Below the pieces are notes generated by a model. The model did not search any database. It worked only from the letters and a program-made list of their open reading frames with translations, and was not told the origin of the DNA. A stretch of 25,632 bases of DNA from Polychytrium aggregatum (taxonomy: Eukaryota; Chytridiomycota; Chytridiomycetes; Polychytriales). The stretch covers positions 1-25,632 of the forward strand of contig NW_026516534.1 in the NCBI RefSeq assembly GCF_025602895.1. Direction: 5' to 3'. Shown here in pieces: positions 8,804 to 19,798 of this stretch; position 1 is the first letter of the stretch, and each line of letters starts with the position of its first letter. A program made the position numbers and the translations under genes.

Positions 8804-11800
8804 GTCAATCATGTCATAAATCTTCCTCCTGTAAATGTCTCCACGGTAAATCACTCTTCTGCCTTTTGCCATCTTGCCCCCGTCACCATTGCCACCGTTT
8901 CCACCGCTCTTGCTTCTTCGTCTTCGCCTCCCGAGCCTGACATCCAACGTCAGCCCTCCCTCGCTGTGACTCTGCTGTGCGGTCCAGAGTCCATACGGGC
9001 AACCGCCATGATCGATACCGGCGCGGTTACTTCGTTTATGGACACTGGATTCGCCGCAACCCACGCTCTCCCCACCTTTGCAACTTCTTTTGTCATCACT
9101 CTTGCCGATGGTTCTTCGATGGAGTCTAGTCTTGGAGTTTGTGTTTCTATGATCACAGGCATCAGCCACTATGAACAAATCTCGTTCGCGCTGATTCCCT
9201 TGGCTTCATACCCGATCATCTTGGGTATGGATTGGATCAAGAAACACAAACCCTACTTTGACTGGCACCATGACTCTATTTTCTTGCCTTGCACCTCTAT
9301 CCACAGCTTGGCCTCCCCGTTCTCTCCCGAGCCACAGTCCTCTAGGTCCAGCCCTGCCGAGCCGCCTGCCGAGTCCCCTGCTGAGGTCCCCGCCGAGCCT
9401 GCCGTGTCCCTGCCCGAGTCCAAGATTGTTCCTGCCGAGTCCCCAGCCGAGCCCGAGATCCTCCCTGCCTTGCCTCCTGCCGTGCCCAAGCCCAGTCCTG
9501 CCTTGCCTCCTGCCGTCCCAAAGACCAAGACCAAGACCCAGTCCCTGCCCAGCGTCAGCCTGATCGGCAGCATCCCCTTCCAGCACGCCGTCCAGAAGGA
9601 AGGCCTGGAAGTGTTCCTCTTGGATGCTGCCCGAGTCCTGTCCCTCTGCTCCGTCGACGCTGGAGCCAAGCCCAAGGCCGAGCCCTCTGTCCCCTCCAAG
9701 TACTCGTCCTTTGCCAAGGTGTTTTCCAAGTCCGAGGCCGACAAGCTCCCCCAGCACCGCCCTTACGACCACACGATCCCGTTGGTCGAAGGTGCGTCTC
9801 CGTCGTTTGGGCCCGTCTACAACCTCTCCAAGCCGGAGATGGACGCCCTCCACACCTACATCCAAAGAACTTGTCCAAGGGTTTCATCCGCCGTTCCGAG
9901 TCCCCTGCCGGTGCCCCAGTCCTGTTCGTCAAGAAGAAGGATGGCTCCCTCCGTCTCTGCGTCGACTACCGGGCCCTGAACAAGATCACCGTGCCGAACC
10001 GTTGTCCCTTGCCCCTGATTGCCGAGACGTTCGACAACCTCGGCAAGGCCAAGATCTTCACCAAGCTCGACATGCGAGGCGCATACAACCTCTTGCGCAT
10101 CGCTGAAGGTGAAGAGTGGAAGACGGCCTTCCGCTGCCGCTACGGCCATTTCGAGTACAACGTCATGCCGTTCGGCTTGACCAACGCTCCTGCCTCATTC
10201 CAAGCCTTCGTCAACGATGTCCTCCGTGAATACCTTGACCAGTTCGTGGTCGTCTACCTGGACGACATCCTGATATACTCCTCCGATCCTGCCGAGCACG
10301 ACGCTCATGTCAAGAAAGTCCTGACCAAGCTCCAAGACGCCGGACTCTCACTCAAGCTTGAAAAGTGTGAGTTCGACCAGTCCTCCGTCGCCTTCCTCGG
10401 GTTCATCATCTCGCCCGATGGAATCTCCATGGATCCCGACAAGGTCAAGGCCATCCAGGAGTGGGAGATCCCCCGATCTGCCCACGACATCCAAGTCTTC
10501 CTCGGCCTGGCGAACTTCTACCGTCGGTTCGTCAAGGACTACTCCAAGATCGCCACCCCGCTGACGGACCTCCTGAAAAAGGACATCAAGTTCTCCTGGT
10601 CTCCCTCGGCTCAAACGTCATTCCTGAAGCTTAAGGAATGCCTGAGCACCGGTCCTGTCCTCCGCCACTTCGACCCCGAGCGTCAGTGCGTCATCGAAGC
10701 CGACGCATCTGACTATGCTCTTGGCGCTGTTCTCAGTCAGCGCGACGACGAAGGCCTCCTCCACCCCGTCGCCTTCTACTCCCGGAAGCTGCTCGATGCA
10801 GAAATGAATTATCAAATCTATGATAAGGAACTTCTCGCCATCGTCGCAGCCTTCAAGCAATGGAGACACTACCTCGAGTTCTCCTCCCAAGCCACCGAGG
10901 TCGTCACCGACCACAAGAACCTCGAATACTTCCAGACCTCCCGCAACCTCAGCCGTCGCCAAGTCCGTTGGTCCGAGATCCTTGGCGATTACAACTTCGT
11001 CATCAGGTATCGACCCGGAACCCTCAACAATGCCGCCGACGCCCTCTCCCGCAAGGACAAGTTCCCTAAGGAGGGGGGTGACTCTCGTAGCTCCCCGAAC
11101 ACCCAGACCCTGCTGCCACCAAAACTCTTCGTTTCCGCCCTCCGAGCCGTTCCCTGTTGCCCCCGAGTCCGAGGATATCGCCGCCCTCATCAAGTCAAAC
11201 CTCAAGAAGGACTCTACCTTTGGTCCGATCCTGTCCCAAGTCCTCAAGAACCCTGCCTCCTGTCCCGGCTACTCCGTCGACAACGACCTTCTGCTCTTTG
11301 AAGGTCTCGTCTGCGTCCCCGATGTCCCCGAGCTCAAGCGCAAGATCCTCGTCGAGTGCCACGACTCGCCGACTGCCGGCCACTTCGGCGTCGCCAAGAC
11401 CTTTGAGCTCGTCTCCCGGACCTTCCACTGGCCGACCATGCGTCGTTACATCAAGGAGTATGTCTCCGGATGCGACACCTGCCAGCGGAACAAGCACTCC
11501 CGTCACAAGCCCTACGGACTCCTTGCCTCGCTCCCTGTTCCCGATCGCCCTTGGTCTTCTGTTTCGGTCGACTTCATCACCCAGCTCCCCGAATCCTCCG
11601 GACACACAGCCATCTGTGTGTTTGTCGACCGATTCACCAAGATGGCCCACTTCGTCCCGTCAAGCAACGAGGCCAACGCCGAAGACACTGCTCGGATGTT
11701 TGTCGAGCATGTCTTCACCAAGCACGGTCTTCCAGACGATATCGTCTCAGACCGAGGATCTACCTTTGCCTCCAAGTTCTTCCAAGCCGTCCTGACCCGC

Positions 11801-12633
11801 CTCAAGATCAAGCACAAGATGTCGACTGCCTTCCATCCGCAGACCGACGGCCAGACCGAGCGGGTCAACGCCATCCTCGAGCAGTACCTCCGCTGCTTCA
11901 TCAACTTCCAGCAAGACGACTGGGCCCAGCTCCTCCCTCACGCCGAGTTCACCTACAACAACACCTCTCAAGCAACCCTCGGCTGCTCCCCCTTCTTTGC
12001 CTACACCGGCTACCACCCTCGTTTTTCCGTCGCCCTTCCCCGCACCACCAAGAATGCCTCCGTCGCCGACGATCAAGCCCGAGCCATTCACTCCCTCCAC
12101 GATGAACTCAAGTTCAACATCGCCCTTGCCCAGGACTCCCAAGCCAAGTTCTACGACCCCGGCCACTCCCCTTCCCCTCCGTTCAAGGTTGGAGACCGAG
12201 TCTGGCTCTCCGCCAAGAACATCAAGACCCAGCGACCCACGGCCAAGCTCGACCACACCAAGCTTGGGCCGTTCAAGATCGTCGCTCAAGTCGGTTCCCG
12301 CGCTTTCAAGTTGGACTTGCCCTCGTCCATGCGCATCCATCCGGTGTTCCACGTCTCCCTGCTCGAGCCTGCCGCCGACGACAAGATCCCAGGTCGAACG
12401 ATCCCGCCCCCTCCACCCATCCAAGTCGACGGCCACGACGAATGGGAAGTCGAACAGATCCTGGACTCCAGGCTGTTCCGAGGTAAGCTCCAGTATCTTG
12501 TGCACTGGCGTGGCTACACGGTGATGGATTGCACCTGGGAGCCCGCCAGCAATCTTGCACATTGTCCGGAGCCTGTCGCAGCCTACCACTCCTCTCATCC
12601 CTCGAAGCCTGGCCCTCTCGGAGCTCGGGCCTT

Positions 12634-12643
12634 GAGAGGGGGG
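12634..12643 (+). other. Polypurine tract of C1, coding
   Basis: GAGAGGGGGG followed by the TAG stop of pol and then the TG of LTR L2. The tract is read as the last residues of Pol (Leu-Arg-Gly-Gly-stop). The C2 copy is at 23869-23878. Confidence 0.75.
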
Positions 12644-12646
12644 TAG

Positions 12647-13227
12647 TGTCATGAACACCCTCTGCCTTTCCCCTCTTCCTTCCTTTACCCTTGCCCTTTC
12701 CTTTCTGTTTGCCTGCCTTAGTGCTTTCCCTTCCTTCTGTTTGTTTGTTTCCCGCGCTGTGCTGCCTTGTTGTCTTCCCGCCAGCACGCGCGCTGTCTGT
12801 GTTCCGTTCCCGCTTCCTTGCTGTTGGTCATGGGATACGCCCACGACGCCGCCTCGACGCCGCCTGACGCCTTGGCGCCGCCATGCCGCCGCCACTGACG
12901 CCGGCTGACTCACGGATCCCGAGTCACGGCCGCCACCTGCTTCGCTCGCTGCTTCGCCCTCCCCGCCGCTGCTTCGCTCCTGCCCCCTCGCTCTGCAGCG
13001 TCGATCCTTGGCGCTCGCATAAATAGCCCTCCGACCAGCCTCTGTCCTTTGCCTTCGTCTTGCCACTTCGTATTTTTAGTATCCTAAGCCTTGGATCTAG
13101 AATAAAACTTTGGCTTTACACTTGACACTCTGTGTCCCAGTCCAGTCCCCGCTCCTCTCCCTACGTTCGAGTCTTGCATTAGGACTCTTGCGCACTTCCC
13201 TGCTTGCCCCGTTGTCCAGTCTTGACA
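12647..13227 (+). repeat. Middle LTR (L2) shared by C1 and C2, 581 bp
   Basis: It acts both as 3' LTR of C1 (polypurine tract and pol stop on its left) and 5' LTR of C2 (primer binding site and gag on its right). No target duplication or foreign DNA lies on either side. It is closer to L3 (about 6 differences) than to L1 (about 11), so it looks like the original 5' LTR of C2 or a recombinant. TATA is at 13019-13025 and AATAAA at 13101-13106. Confidence 0.93.
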
Positions 13228-13229
13228 CT

Positions 13230-13238
13230 TGGCAAGAC
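13230..13238 (+). other. Primer binding site of C2
   Basis: TGGCAAGAC two bases inside LTR L2, identical to C1, with its reverse complement at 13057-13065 in the LTR, 38 bases after the start of the TATA box. Confidence 0.55.
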
Positions 13239-13299
13239 CTTCAACAACCCCCCACTTGCCCTGCCTTTGCCCCCGTTCCCTTCGCTATATCTTTTACCA

Positions 13300-14331
13300 A
13301 TGGCTTCCCCTTCTGGCCTTTCCGAGCCCGAGCTCCAGGCCATTCGTGCCGTGATCATCCAGTCGGCTGAGAACGCCCGTTCTCTCCAGGACTTTTCCAA
13401 GTTCCTCCACGATCAGGATGATGCGCTCAACCGCATCACCGATCGTATGGACCAGGTCCTGGCTCGCCGTGAAGAGGATGTCCGCCAAGTTGTCGCCGCC
13501 AGTGTCCAGGAGGCCCTCCGCAGCTACCAGGCCCAGCTACCTCCTCCTGCTCCCGCTCCCGCCCCGATCCGTCGCGCAGGTCGCCCCTACTTCGGCGTTC
13601 CTGACGACGTCGATGATCCTGCCCAAGACCCCGAGGATCACTCTGCTGGTCGCAACTCTGCCACCAGGCAGATAGGTCCTCCCGACCGCTTCTCTGGTAA
13701 GGACCCGAGCCGCTGCAATGCCTTCCTTTCGCATTGCAGACTGGCCTTCGTGTCCAACCCTCCCCTCTTCCAGACTGAAAGGGATAAGGTGTTTTACGCC
13801 TTATCCTATCTCGATGGTACTGCTGCAGACTACATGCAGCCGTACATCGATCAGTTGGAGAGAGACCCCGAGTGCTCTCCCCCTGCCATCCGTGACTTTG
13901 CCGGTTTCTCCGAGTGGCTCCGTGCTGCCTTTGGCCAGGTCCAGCCCACCATCGCCGCTGCTCGCGAGATGGTCAGGCTTTACCAAGTCACCTCCGCCGC
14001 CGCCTATGCCGCCGAGTACCGCCGCCAAGCCGTCCACCTCGTCACTTGGTCCCAAGACCCTCTCATGTTCCACTTCGAGAGTGGACTCAAGCCCTCGGTT
14101 CAAGATGAACTCTCCCGCCGCTCCTTCGACAACCTCGAAGATCTCATGCAAGCGGCGATCGCCATCGACAACCGCCAGGAGGACCAACGCTCCCGCCGTC
14201 CCAACCACCGCTCCGCTCCTGCTCCTGCTCCTGCTCGTCCGGCTCCTCTCCCTTTCCGTCCGGCTCCTCGTCCCTTCGCTCCTGCTCCTCCCCCTCGCCC
14301 CGCTCAAGCCTTCAACGTTCCCCAGCCCATG
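13300..14331 (+). pseudogene. gag: Gag of C2, 5' part (interrupted by element B)
   Basis: The first 344 codons of the C-family gag, identical in translation to C1 up to the insertion point. It holds the capsid domain and the Pro-rich linker but not the zinc knuckle. Element B is inserted exactly after codon ATG (Met 344), inside the CCATG target site (14327-14331). As it stands, translation would run on into the LTR of B for about 23 codons and stop at 14398-14400. The remaining codons resume at 19804 in the same frame. Confidence 0.93.
14327..14331 (+). repeat. Target-site duplication, left copy (CCATG)
   Basis: CCATG precedes the TG of the left LTR of B and is repeated right after its right LTR at 19799-19803. 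The uninterrupted site is visible in C1 near 8567-8572, where CCATG occurs once between the same flanks. Confidence 0.95.
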
Positions 14332-14640
14332 TGTAGGAGATGGTATCTCCGACGCTGTGCTGCGCGTACTGCGCGTACTGCGCGGCGCAGTGGGTCGTGA
14401 CCTGTGCTGCGCTTTGCGTTTTCACGCACCGCAGGCAGGCCACCGCAGGGTATACCTGCGGGTTGCCCCCGTTCCCCCCGTTTGTCTGGAGTTCGGTTTT
14501 ATCGTGAATAAACGTAAGTGCTCCCCGAGCTCACCCGTCCGCTAGAGTAGCCTAGCACCGCCCTGTTCTGCCCCGTCCTGTCTTGTCTTGTACCCCCTCC
14601 CTCCCCGTCTTGCCCCAACGTCCCAGTAGTGGACGTTACA
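14332..14640 (+). repeat. 5' LTR of element B (309 bp)
   Basis: TG...CA ends. It opens with a small hairpin (GGAGAT, 3-base loop, ATCTCC at 14336-14350). It contains a doubled CTGCGCGTA unit near 14360-14380, a 7-bp inverted repeat CCGCAGG/CCTGCGG around GTATA near 14444-14462, and AATAAA at 14507-14512. No strong TATA box is seen; the GTATAC near 14450 is the only candidate. Confidence 0.96.
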
Positions 14641-14658
14641 TGGTAGCATCGGAAATCC
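14641..14658 (+). other. Primer binding site of element B
   Basis: TGGTAGCATCGG starts with no gap after the LTR. Its reverse complement does not occur in the LTR, so tRNA priming rather than self-priming is expected. The TGGTAGC start resembles sites for initiator methionine tRNA; the tRNA itself cannot be checked here. Confidence 0.7.
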
Positions 14659-14762
14659 TCGTCTTGTTTTCGTCCTGTTTGTCCTCTTTCTAGATCCTCA
14701 AGCTGGATCCCGCCTCTCTTGCCGACCGACTCTCCTCTCTGTCCCTGGAGCCTGCCCCTGCC

Positions 14763-15584
14763 ATGAGCAACCCCCGCCCACTTCCGGAAGCCTTCCTCAA
14801 GACCTTCCGTGCCCCAGTGTTTACTGGGAAGAGCCGCTCCTCCTCGGTGGAGGACTGGCTGCAGCAACTCGAGGACTACCTCGATGCTGCCCAAGTCGCC
14901 CCCACCCACCACATCGTCGCCGCCAAGCTCTGCTTAAAGGACCAGGCGTACCGTTGGTACCGCCGCCAAGGGTTCGACGAGCAGAGCGAAGGTGTGTTTG
15001 ACGACTTCAAGGACCGCCTCCGTCGCCGCTTCGGCAGCCCCAATGCTGAACTCATTGCCCGTGACAAGCTATACTCTCTCGTGCAGCGTGGTTCTGTGAC
15101 CCGCTACATCGAGGAGTTTGAAGACCTCTCCTCCCAGATTGAGGAGCTGGGCTCTGCTGATGCGATGTACCTCTTCCAGAAGGGCCTCAAGCCCAAGATC
15201 AGAGAGTACATCGCCAGCAACCCTGATGCCCGCAAGTCCCTGGACGTGATGATGGACGTTGCCGAGAACCTCGACAACGTCCAGTACCATGGCCGCCAGT
15301 TCTACCCGCAGCTGGCAGGCGGCCATCGGTCTCATCACGTCCCAGCCCGTCCGCCTCGCCCGGCCCCGCCCGCAAGACCCATGCCTGAGCCCATGGACGT
15401 TGACGTCAACGCCATGGAGGCTCGTGGCCCTCCCCGCTCCCGGTTCCAGCAAGCTGCCACTGTCTCCCCCAAGGACAGACAGAAGCAGGAGGACCTCCGC
15501 CATGGTTCCTGCTTCTTCTGTCACCGACCGGGACACCAGGCCAAGGAGTGCCCCATGAAGTCGGGAAACGGCCGACCCTACTAG
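14763..15584 (+). CDS. gag: Gag polyprotein of element B
   Basis: A 273-residue Gag, short for the class. Residues about 26-180 form the retrotransposon capsid domain ([58 protein letters not shown]). A Pro/Arg-rich linker ([20 protein letters not shown]) follows, and residues 250-263 are one CCHC zinc knuckle. The ATG at 14763 is the first in the frame downstream of the 122-base leader. The protein assembles the particle and packages RNA. The last codons carry the G GGA AAC slip site, and the TAG stop lies in the hairpin arm, so most ribosomes should stop here and a minority continue into pol. The frame is intact and identical to element A. Confidence 0.95.
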   Translation: MSNPRPLPEAFLKTFRAPVFTGKSRSSSVEDWLQQLEDYLDAAQVAPTHHIVAAKLCLKDQAYRWYRRQGFDEQSEGVFDDFKDRLRRRFGSPNAELIARDKLYSLVQRGSVTRYIEEFEDLSSQIEELGSADAMYLFQKGLKPKIREYIASNPDARKSLDVMMDVAENLDNVQYHGRQFYPQLAGGHRSHHVPARPPRPAPPARPMPEPMDVDVNAMEARGPPRSRFQQAATVSPKDRQKQEDLRHGSCFFCHRPGHQAKECPMKSGNGRPY

Positions 15585-18500
15585 GTGGCTCTGGAGCCCT
15601 AGTAGGAGACCAACGCCGTGGATTGCTCAATGCAGTCCACGCGTCTCCAGAGGAAGTTCACCTCGCCCCCTCCCCCGAAGGAGAAACAAACCAAGTGTTG
15701 TGCGTCGTGCGAGAGGTGCATGGTGGCGCAAGCCGCCTGCCTCTCCACGAACGTGAAGAGAAAACCAAAATTGAAAACCAAAACAAAAAAGAAAATCAAG
15801 AACCCTTGAGGGACAGGACCGCCTGTGCCCTCACCCCTGTCAAGTCGTGTGTGTCGGATGCTTCCGACATGTGTCCGCAAGCCGTGGACGTCGTGTGCAA
15901 TGGCGTGCTGACGCCGCAGGCCCCCGCAATGGCCGAACCCTATCCAAAATGTCCGAGTGGCCGTGATGAAGCCAACCAAGACCAAGTGTCGCCCGTTCCC
16001 CCAAGTCAAGTCATGGTGCAGGAGGCTGTGCAGGAGGACCATGAAGAGTCCCTGCTGTACCTCCCTGCCACCGTCCAAGGTCACACCGTCCGAATGATGG
16101 TGGACTCTGGAGCAAGCTGCAACTTTGTCAGCAGACGCTTGCTCCAGGAGCTCAACATACATGCAACCAAGAAGAAGTCGCCGATGAGTGTGGCGCTTGC
16201 AGACGATCGTGTGCAGCAGTGCACACACCAAGTGGTCCTGCGAGTGGCCCTCCATCCCAAGTACCATCCTGTCCTGTTGTTCCAAGTGATCGACACCAAG
16301 TTCGATGCCATCCTCGGCATGAGCTGGCTTGCTCGTGCCGAGCCGACTCCAGTCGTCGACTGGAAAGGCCGCACTGTCCGTGTTGGCCCTGACATTGTCC
16401 TGCAGGGCATGGCCTCACCCAACATGCCACCTCTCCTCTCAGCCATGCAATTCAAGAGGCTGATCAAGAAGGACACGTCGTTCCTCTGTGTCGTGCGTGA
16501 GGTCGACGACACCGACCAAGCCGGTCCCGGTCCCCCGCCTGTGGTGACCAAGCTGCTCGACGAGTACAAGGACGTATTCCCCGACCAGTTGCCACAATGC
16601 CTGCCACCCCAACGCACCGTCGATCATCGCATCGACATCGAACCAGGCTCGTCGCCTCCGTCAAGACCGACGTACCAACTGTCGCTGACGGAGATGGACG
16701 AACTCAAGCGCCAGTTGGATGACCTCCTCGCCCATGGGTTCATCCGCCCGAGCCAGTCACCGTATGGTGCACCAGTGCTCTTTGTCAAGAAGAAAGAAGG
16801 TGATCTCAGGATGTGCGTCGACTATCGCGCACTAAACAAACAGACCATCAAGAACACCTACCCGTTGCCCAGGATCGACGAGTTGATGGATCGTCTGAGT
16901 GGAGCAAAGGTCTTTAGCAAGATAGACCTCCGCTCAGGCTACCATCAGATCCGCATCCACGAGGATGATGTCCACAAGACCGCCTTCAGGACTCGCTACG
17001 GACTGTACGAGTTCCTAGTGCTGCCGTTCGGATTGACGAACGCACCTGCCACGTTCATGCAGCTGATGAACGATGTGTTCCGCCAAGAGCTCGACAACTC
17101 TGTCATCGTGTACCTGGATGATATCCTTGTGTACAGCAAGGATGAAGCGACCCATGAAGGTCATGTCGCCCGCGTGCTGGCCAAGCTACGCGAGCACAAG
17201 TTGTATGCCAAACTGTCCAAGTGTGAGTTCTTCAAGAATCAAGTCCCGTTCCTGGGACACGTTGTCTCAGGAAGAGGAATCGAAGTCGACCCCGCCAAGG
17301 TCAAGTCTGTGGTCGAGTGGCCGCCGCTCGCATGCGTCTCTGACGTGCAGTCGTTTCTCGGTCTCGTCAACTACTACCGCCGATTCATCCCCGATCTGGC
17401 GCGCACTGCCGGTCCACTCACAGACCTACTCCGCAAAGAGTGCCCCTTCGTGTGGGACCACCCACAACGCCAAGCGTTCGAGACCCTCAAGCACGCCTTG
17501 ACGAACGCTCCTGTCCTCGCTGTGTTCGACCCGAACACGGATGTCTCCGTGCACACCGACGCCTCCGACTTTGCGGTGGGAGCTGTTTTGATGCAGGAGG
17601 GAAGGCCCGTTGCCTTCGAGTCGCGCAAACTGTCCCAACACGAGATCAACTATCCCGTGCACGAGAAGGAGCAGCTTGCGATCATCTACGCGCTGCAGAA
17701 GTTCCGAGTGTACCTCCACGGTACCGCCAAGCCCTTCAAGATTGTGACGGACCACCAGTCACTGCGTTACCTCGACACCAAGAAGAACCTGAGCCGACGC
17801 CAAGCGCGATGGATGGAGTTCCTCGCCGAGTACAACTACGAGGTTGTATACCAGAAAGGCAAACTCAATGTGGTGCCTGACGCACTGTCCCGACGCCCCG
17901 ACTACCAATTGGCGTCACTGTACGAGTCGACTGTCAGTGTCGACAACACGATGCTGGATGTTGTCCGAGACAACATCGCCAACGACAAACAGTTCGGAGA
18001 ACTGTTCCGAAAGGTGTCTAAGCTCCCCAAGGACGACGAATCATCCGAGTACACAGTGCGTGATGGCCTGCTCCTCCTGAAGAAGGACAGCCGTGTCTGT
18101 GTGCCGGACATTCCGTCGTTGAAGACCAAGTTGCTCCAAGAGGTCCACGACTCGCCCCTCGCTGGACACTTTGGAGTCGAGAAGACATACGACCGACTGG
18201 CCAAAGTCGCATACTGGCCTGGAATGAAGCGCACCGTCGAGAAGTACATCGAGTCCTGCCATACCTGCAAGATGGTCAAGTCACGCACGACCCGAGAGCA
18301 AGGATTGCTGCAACCCCTGCCTGTTCCCGACCGCCCCTGGACCAGCATGTCCATGGATCTCATCACGCATCTACCGACGACCAAGTTGGACCACGATGCA
18401 ATCGCTGTCTTTGTCGACAGGTTCAGCAAGATGGCACACTTTGTGCCGTGCCAGACGACATGCTCCGCGCCTGACCTTGCACTGCTGTTCTTCAAGCATG

Positions 18501-19480
18501 TGTTCAAGCACCACGGCCTCCCAAAGTCCATCGTCAGTGATCGAGACCCCCGATTCACCTCCTTGTTTTGGACAAGTCTGTTCGACCATCTCGGCACCAA
18601 GCTGAACATGTCAACCTCGCACCACCAACAAACGGATGGACAGTCCGAGCGGACGATCCGCACCCTCGAGCAATACCTGAGGACATACGCCTCGACCAGC
18701 CAAGACGACTGGGACATACAGCTGAGTCATGCAGAGTTTGCATACAACACCGCCAAGTCGAGCACAACTGGCTTGAGCCCCTTTGAGGCGCTCTACGGAT
18801 TCCAGCCTGATGTTCCCACCTCCTTGACACTGACCGAGTCCACGGCTGGATTGCCTCCCAAACCAAGTGCCTTTGTCAAAGATCATCAAGTCCGACACAA
18901 GATGATCGCCGACGCGCTCACGGATGCGCAACAAGTGATGGCGAAGTACTACGACCGCCGACACCAGGATGTCTCCTTTGAAGTTGGAGACCTTGTCTAC
19001 CTGGACGCCGACAACATCAAGGTCCCCGAAGCCCAGTCAAAGAAGTTGTTGCCCAAGTACCGAGGACCGTTCAAGATAGCGGCCCGACCCAGTCCCCTCA
19101 ACTACCTGTTGGACTTGCCACCTGGAAGCAAGCTCCATCCTGTCTTCCATGTGTCCAAGCTGCGTCGCCACACGACCCGCAGTCCAGCACAGTTCCCCGA
19201 CGCCGACGAAGGTGTCCCGGACGACGCACCACTGGAAGACGACCTCGGACAATACTATACTCAAGAATATGAAGTCGAAAGGATCGTGAGGCACAAGAAA
19301 GTGGCTGATGGGTCACTTCGGTTTTATGTCAAGTGGGTTGGTTACCCACACTCGGGCAACACATGGCAAACACTGGAGGACTTGTCCCATGCACCCGAGG
19401 AGCTGAGTAAATACGGTAAACACCTCGAGGAGCCCCAAATAAAGAGCACACGCAGGGCTCCTCGCAGGAAGCCTTCTTAA
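15548..19480 (+). CDS. pol: Pol polyprotein of element B (protease-RT-RNase H-integrase-chromodomain)
   Basis: A continuous frame, about 1310 codons counted from the GTG at 15548; translation is expected by -1 shift at 15563 rather than from a start codon. Domains by residue: Lys/Glu-rich N-terminal spacer (about 1-150); aspartic protease, Asp 186 in VDSGAS; reverse transcriptase about 375-555 with YLDD at 522-525; RNase H with Asp 671 in HTDASD; HHCC zinc finger ([10 protein letters not shown] ... CHTCK); integrase core with Asp 937, Asp 998 and Glu 1034, giving D-X35-E; GPY/F segment ([10 protein letters not shown]); and chromodomain from about 1241 ([11 protein letters not shown] ... [13 protein letters not shown]). 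The protein copies element RNA and integrates the cDNA, and the chromodomain probably guides insertion to heterochromatin marks. All key residues are present. The stop TAA is 9 bases before the 3' LTR. Confidence 0.96.
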   Translation: MPHEVGKRPTLLGGSGALVGDQRRGLLNAVHASPEEVHLAPSPEGETNQVLCVVREVHGGASRLPLHEREEKTKIENQNKKENQEPLRDRTACALTPVKSCVSDASDMCPQAVDVVCNGVLTPQAPAMAEPYPKCPSGRDEANQDQVSPVPPSQVMVQEAVQEDHEESLLYLPATVQGHTVRMMVDSGASCNFVSRRLLQELNIHATKKKSPMSVALADDRVQQCTHQVVLRVALHPKYHPVLLFQVIDTKFDAILGMSWLARAEPTPVVDWKGRTVRVGPDIVLQGMASPNMPPLLSAMQFKRLIKKDTSFLCVVREVDDTDQAGPGPPPVVTKLLDEYKDVFPDQLPQCLPPQRTVDHRIDIEPGSSPPSRPTYQLSLTEMDELKRQLDDLLAHGFIRPSQSPYGAPVLFVKKKEGDLRMCVDYRALNKQTIKNTYPLPRIDELMDRLSGAKVFSKIDLRSGYHQIRIHEDDVHKTAFRTRYGLYEFLVLPFGLTNAPATFMQLMNDVFRQELDNSVIVYLDDILVYSKDEATHEGHVARVLAKLREHKLYAKLSKCEFFKNQVPFLGHVVSGRGIEVDPAKVKSVVEWPPLACVSDVQSFLGLVNYYRRFIPDLARTAGPLTDLLRKECPFVWDHPQRQAFETLKHALTNAPVLAVFDPNTDVSVHTDASDFAVGAVLMQEGRPVAFESRKLSQHEINYPVHEKEQLAIIYALQKFRVYLHGTAKPFKIVTDHQSLRYLDTKKNLSRRQARWMEFLAEYNYEVVYQKGKLNVVPDALSRRPDYQLASLYESTVSVDNTMLDVVRDNIANDKQFGELFRKVSKLPKDDESSEYTVRDGLLLLKKDSRVCVPDIPSLKTKLLQEVHDSPLAGHFGVEKTYDRLAKVAYWPGMKRTVEKYIESCHTCKMVKSRTTREQGLLQPLPVPDRPWTSMSMDLITHLPTTKLDHDAIAVFVDRFSKMAHFVPCQTTCSAPDLALLFFKHVFKHHGLPKSIVSDRDPRFTSLFWTSLFDHLGTKLNMSTSHHQQTDGQSERTIRTLEQYLRTYASTSQDDWDIQLSHAEFAYNTAKSSTTGLSPFEALYGFQPDVPTSLTLTESTAGLPPKPSAFVKDHQVRHKMIADALTDAQQVMAKYYDRRHQDVSFEVGDLVYLDADNIKVPEAQSKKLLPKYRGPFKIAARPSPLNYLLDLPPGSKLHPVFHVSKLRRHTTRSPAQFPDADEGVPDDAPLEDDLGQYYTQEYEVERIVRHKKVADGSLRFYVKWVGYPHSGNTWQTLEDLSHAPEELSKYGKHLEEPQIKSTRRAPRRKPS
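15563..15606 (+). promoter_or_regulatory. -1 ribosomal frameshift signal of element B
   Basis: Canonical X XXY YYZ heptamer G GGA AAC at 15563-15569, in the gag frame, with a 7-nt spacer (15570-15576). A hairpin follows: CCTACTAG (15577-15584) pairs with CTAGTAGG (15599-15606), GT is bulged, and GGCT pairs with AGCC around a CTGG loop. The gag stop TAG is inside the left arm. The pol frame is open from 15404 and has no ATG that could serve as a start before its conserved domains. Confidence 0.82.
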
Positions 19481-19489
19481 GTGTGGGAG
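19481..19489 (+). other. Polypurine tract of element B
   Basis: GTGTGGGAG between the pol stop and the TG of the 3' LTR. It is mostly purine but broken by two T, which is weak for a polypurine tract; its position is what identifies it. Confidence 0.55.
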
Positions 19490-19798
19490 TGTAGGAGATG
19501 GTATCTCCGACGCTGTGCTGCGCGTACTGCGCGTACTGCGCGGCGCAGTGGGTCGTGACCTGTGCTGCGCTTTGCGTTTTCACGCACCGCAGGCAGGCCA
19601 CCGCAGGGTATACCTGCGGGTTGCCCCCGTTCCCCCCGTTTGTCTGGAGTTCGGTTTTATCGTGAATAAACGTAAGTGCTCCCCGAGCTCACCCGTCCGC
19701 TAGAGTAGCCTAGCACCGCCCTGTTCTGCCCCGTCCTGTCTTGTCTTGTACCCCCTCCCTCCCCGTCTTGCCCCAACGTCCCAGTAGTGGACGTTACA
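19490..19798 (+). repeat. 3' LTR of element B (309 bp)
   Basis: Identical by eye over all 309 bases to the 5' LTR at 14332-14640 and to the LTR of A. It ends GGACGTTACA and is followed directly by the second CCATG. Confidence 0.96.

Larger units (their letters stand above)
8753..12646 (+). pseudogene. pol: Pol polyprotein of C1 (two frameshifts)
   Basis: Domains in order: aspartic protease (MIDTGAVTS, Asp codon at 9014); a Pro/Ala/Glu-rich linker (about 9330-9545); reverse transcriptase with YLDD (10255-10266); RNase H ([13 protein letters not shown], Asp at 10702); integrase zinc finger (near 11360-11490); integrase core with Asp 11570, Asp 11750 and Glu 11858 in D-X35-E spacing; GPY/F region (LGPFKIVAQVGSRAFKLDLP); and chromodomain (about 12436-12555). 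Compared with C2, one A is missing from the run at 9864-9866 and one C is extra at 11152-11154. RT, RNase H and the RT-integrase joint thus sit in a different frame from protease and integrase. The first lesion stops translation before RT. The stop TAG directly abuts LTR L2. Either decay or homopolymer sequence error could explain both changes. Confidence 0.9.
14332..19798 (+). mobile_element. Element B: complete Ty3/Gypsy chromovirus, 5467 bp
   Basis: A full-length element with 309-bp LTRs identical by eye, a primer binding site at the LTR edge, intact gag and pol, a clear frameshift signal between them, and a 5-bp target-site duplication. It is inserted in the gag of C2 in the same orientation. 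Nothing visible prevents it from being autonomous, and identical LTRs imply very recent insertion. Element A at the left edge is a sister copy in the opposite orientation. Confidence 0.97.

Noticed and set aside
12632..12646. C-terminal Leu-Arg-Gly-Gly resembling the end of ubiquitin
   Set aside because: It is encoded by the polypurine tract, has no ubiquitin fold upstream, and appears in element G for the same reason.
15548..15550. GTG as a translation start for the pol of element B (and GTG at 8966/20199 for C)
   Set aside because: The frames are open well upstream (from 15404 and 8753), GTG is not a usual eukaryotic start, and frameshift signals explain expression better.
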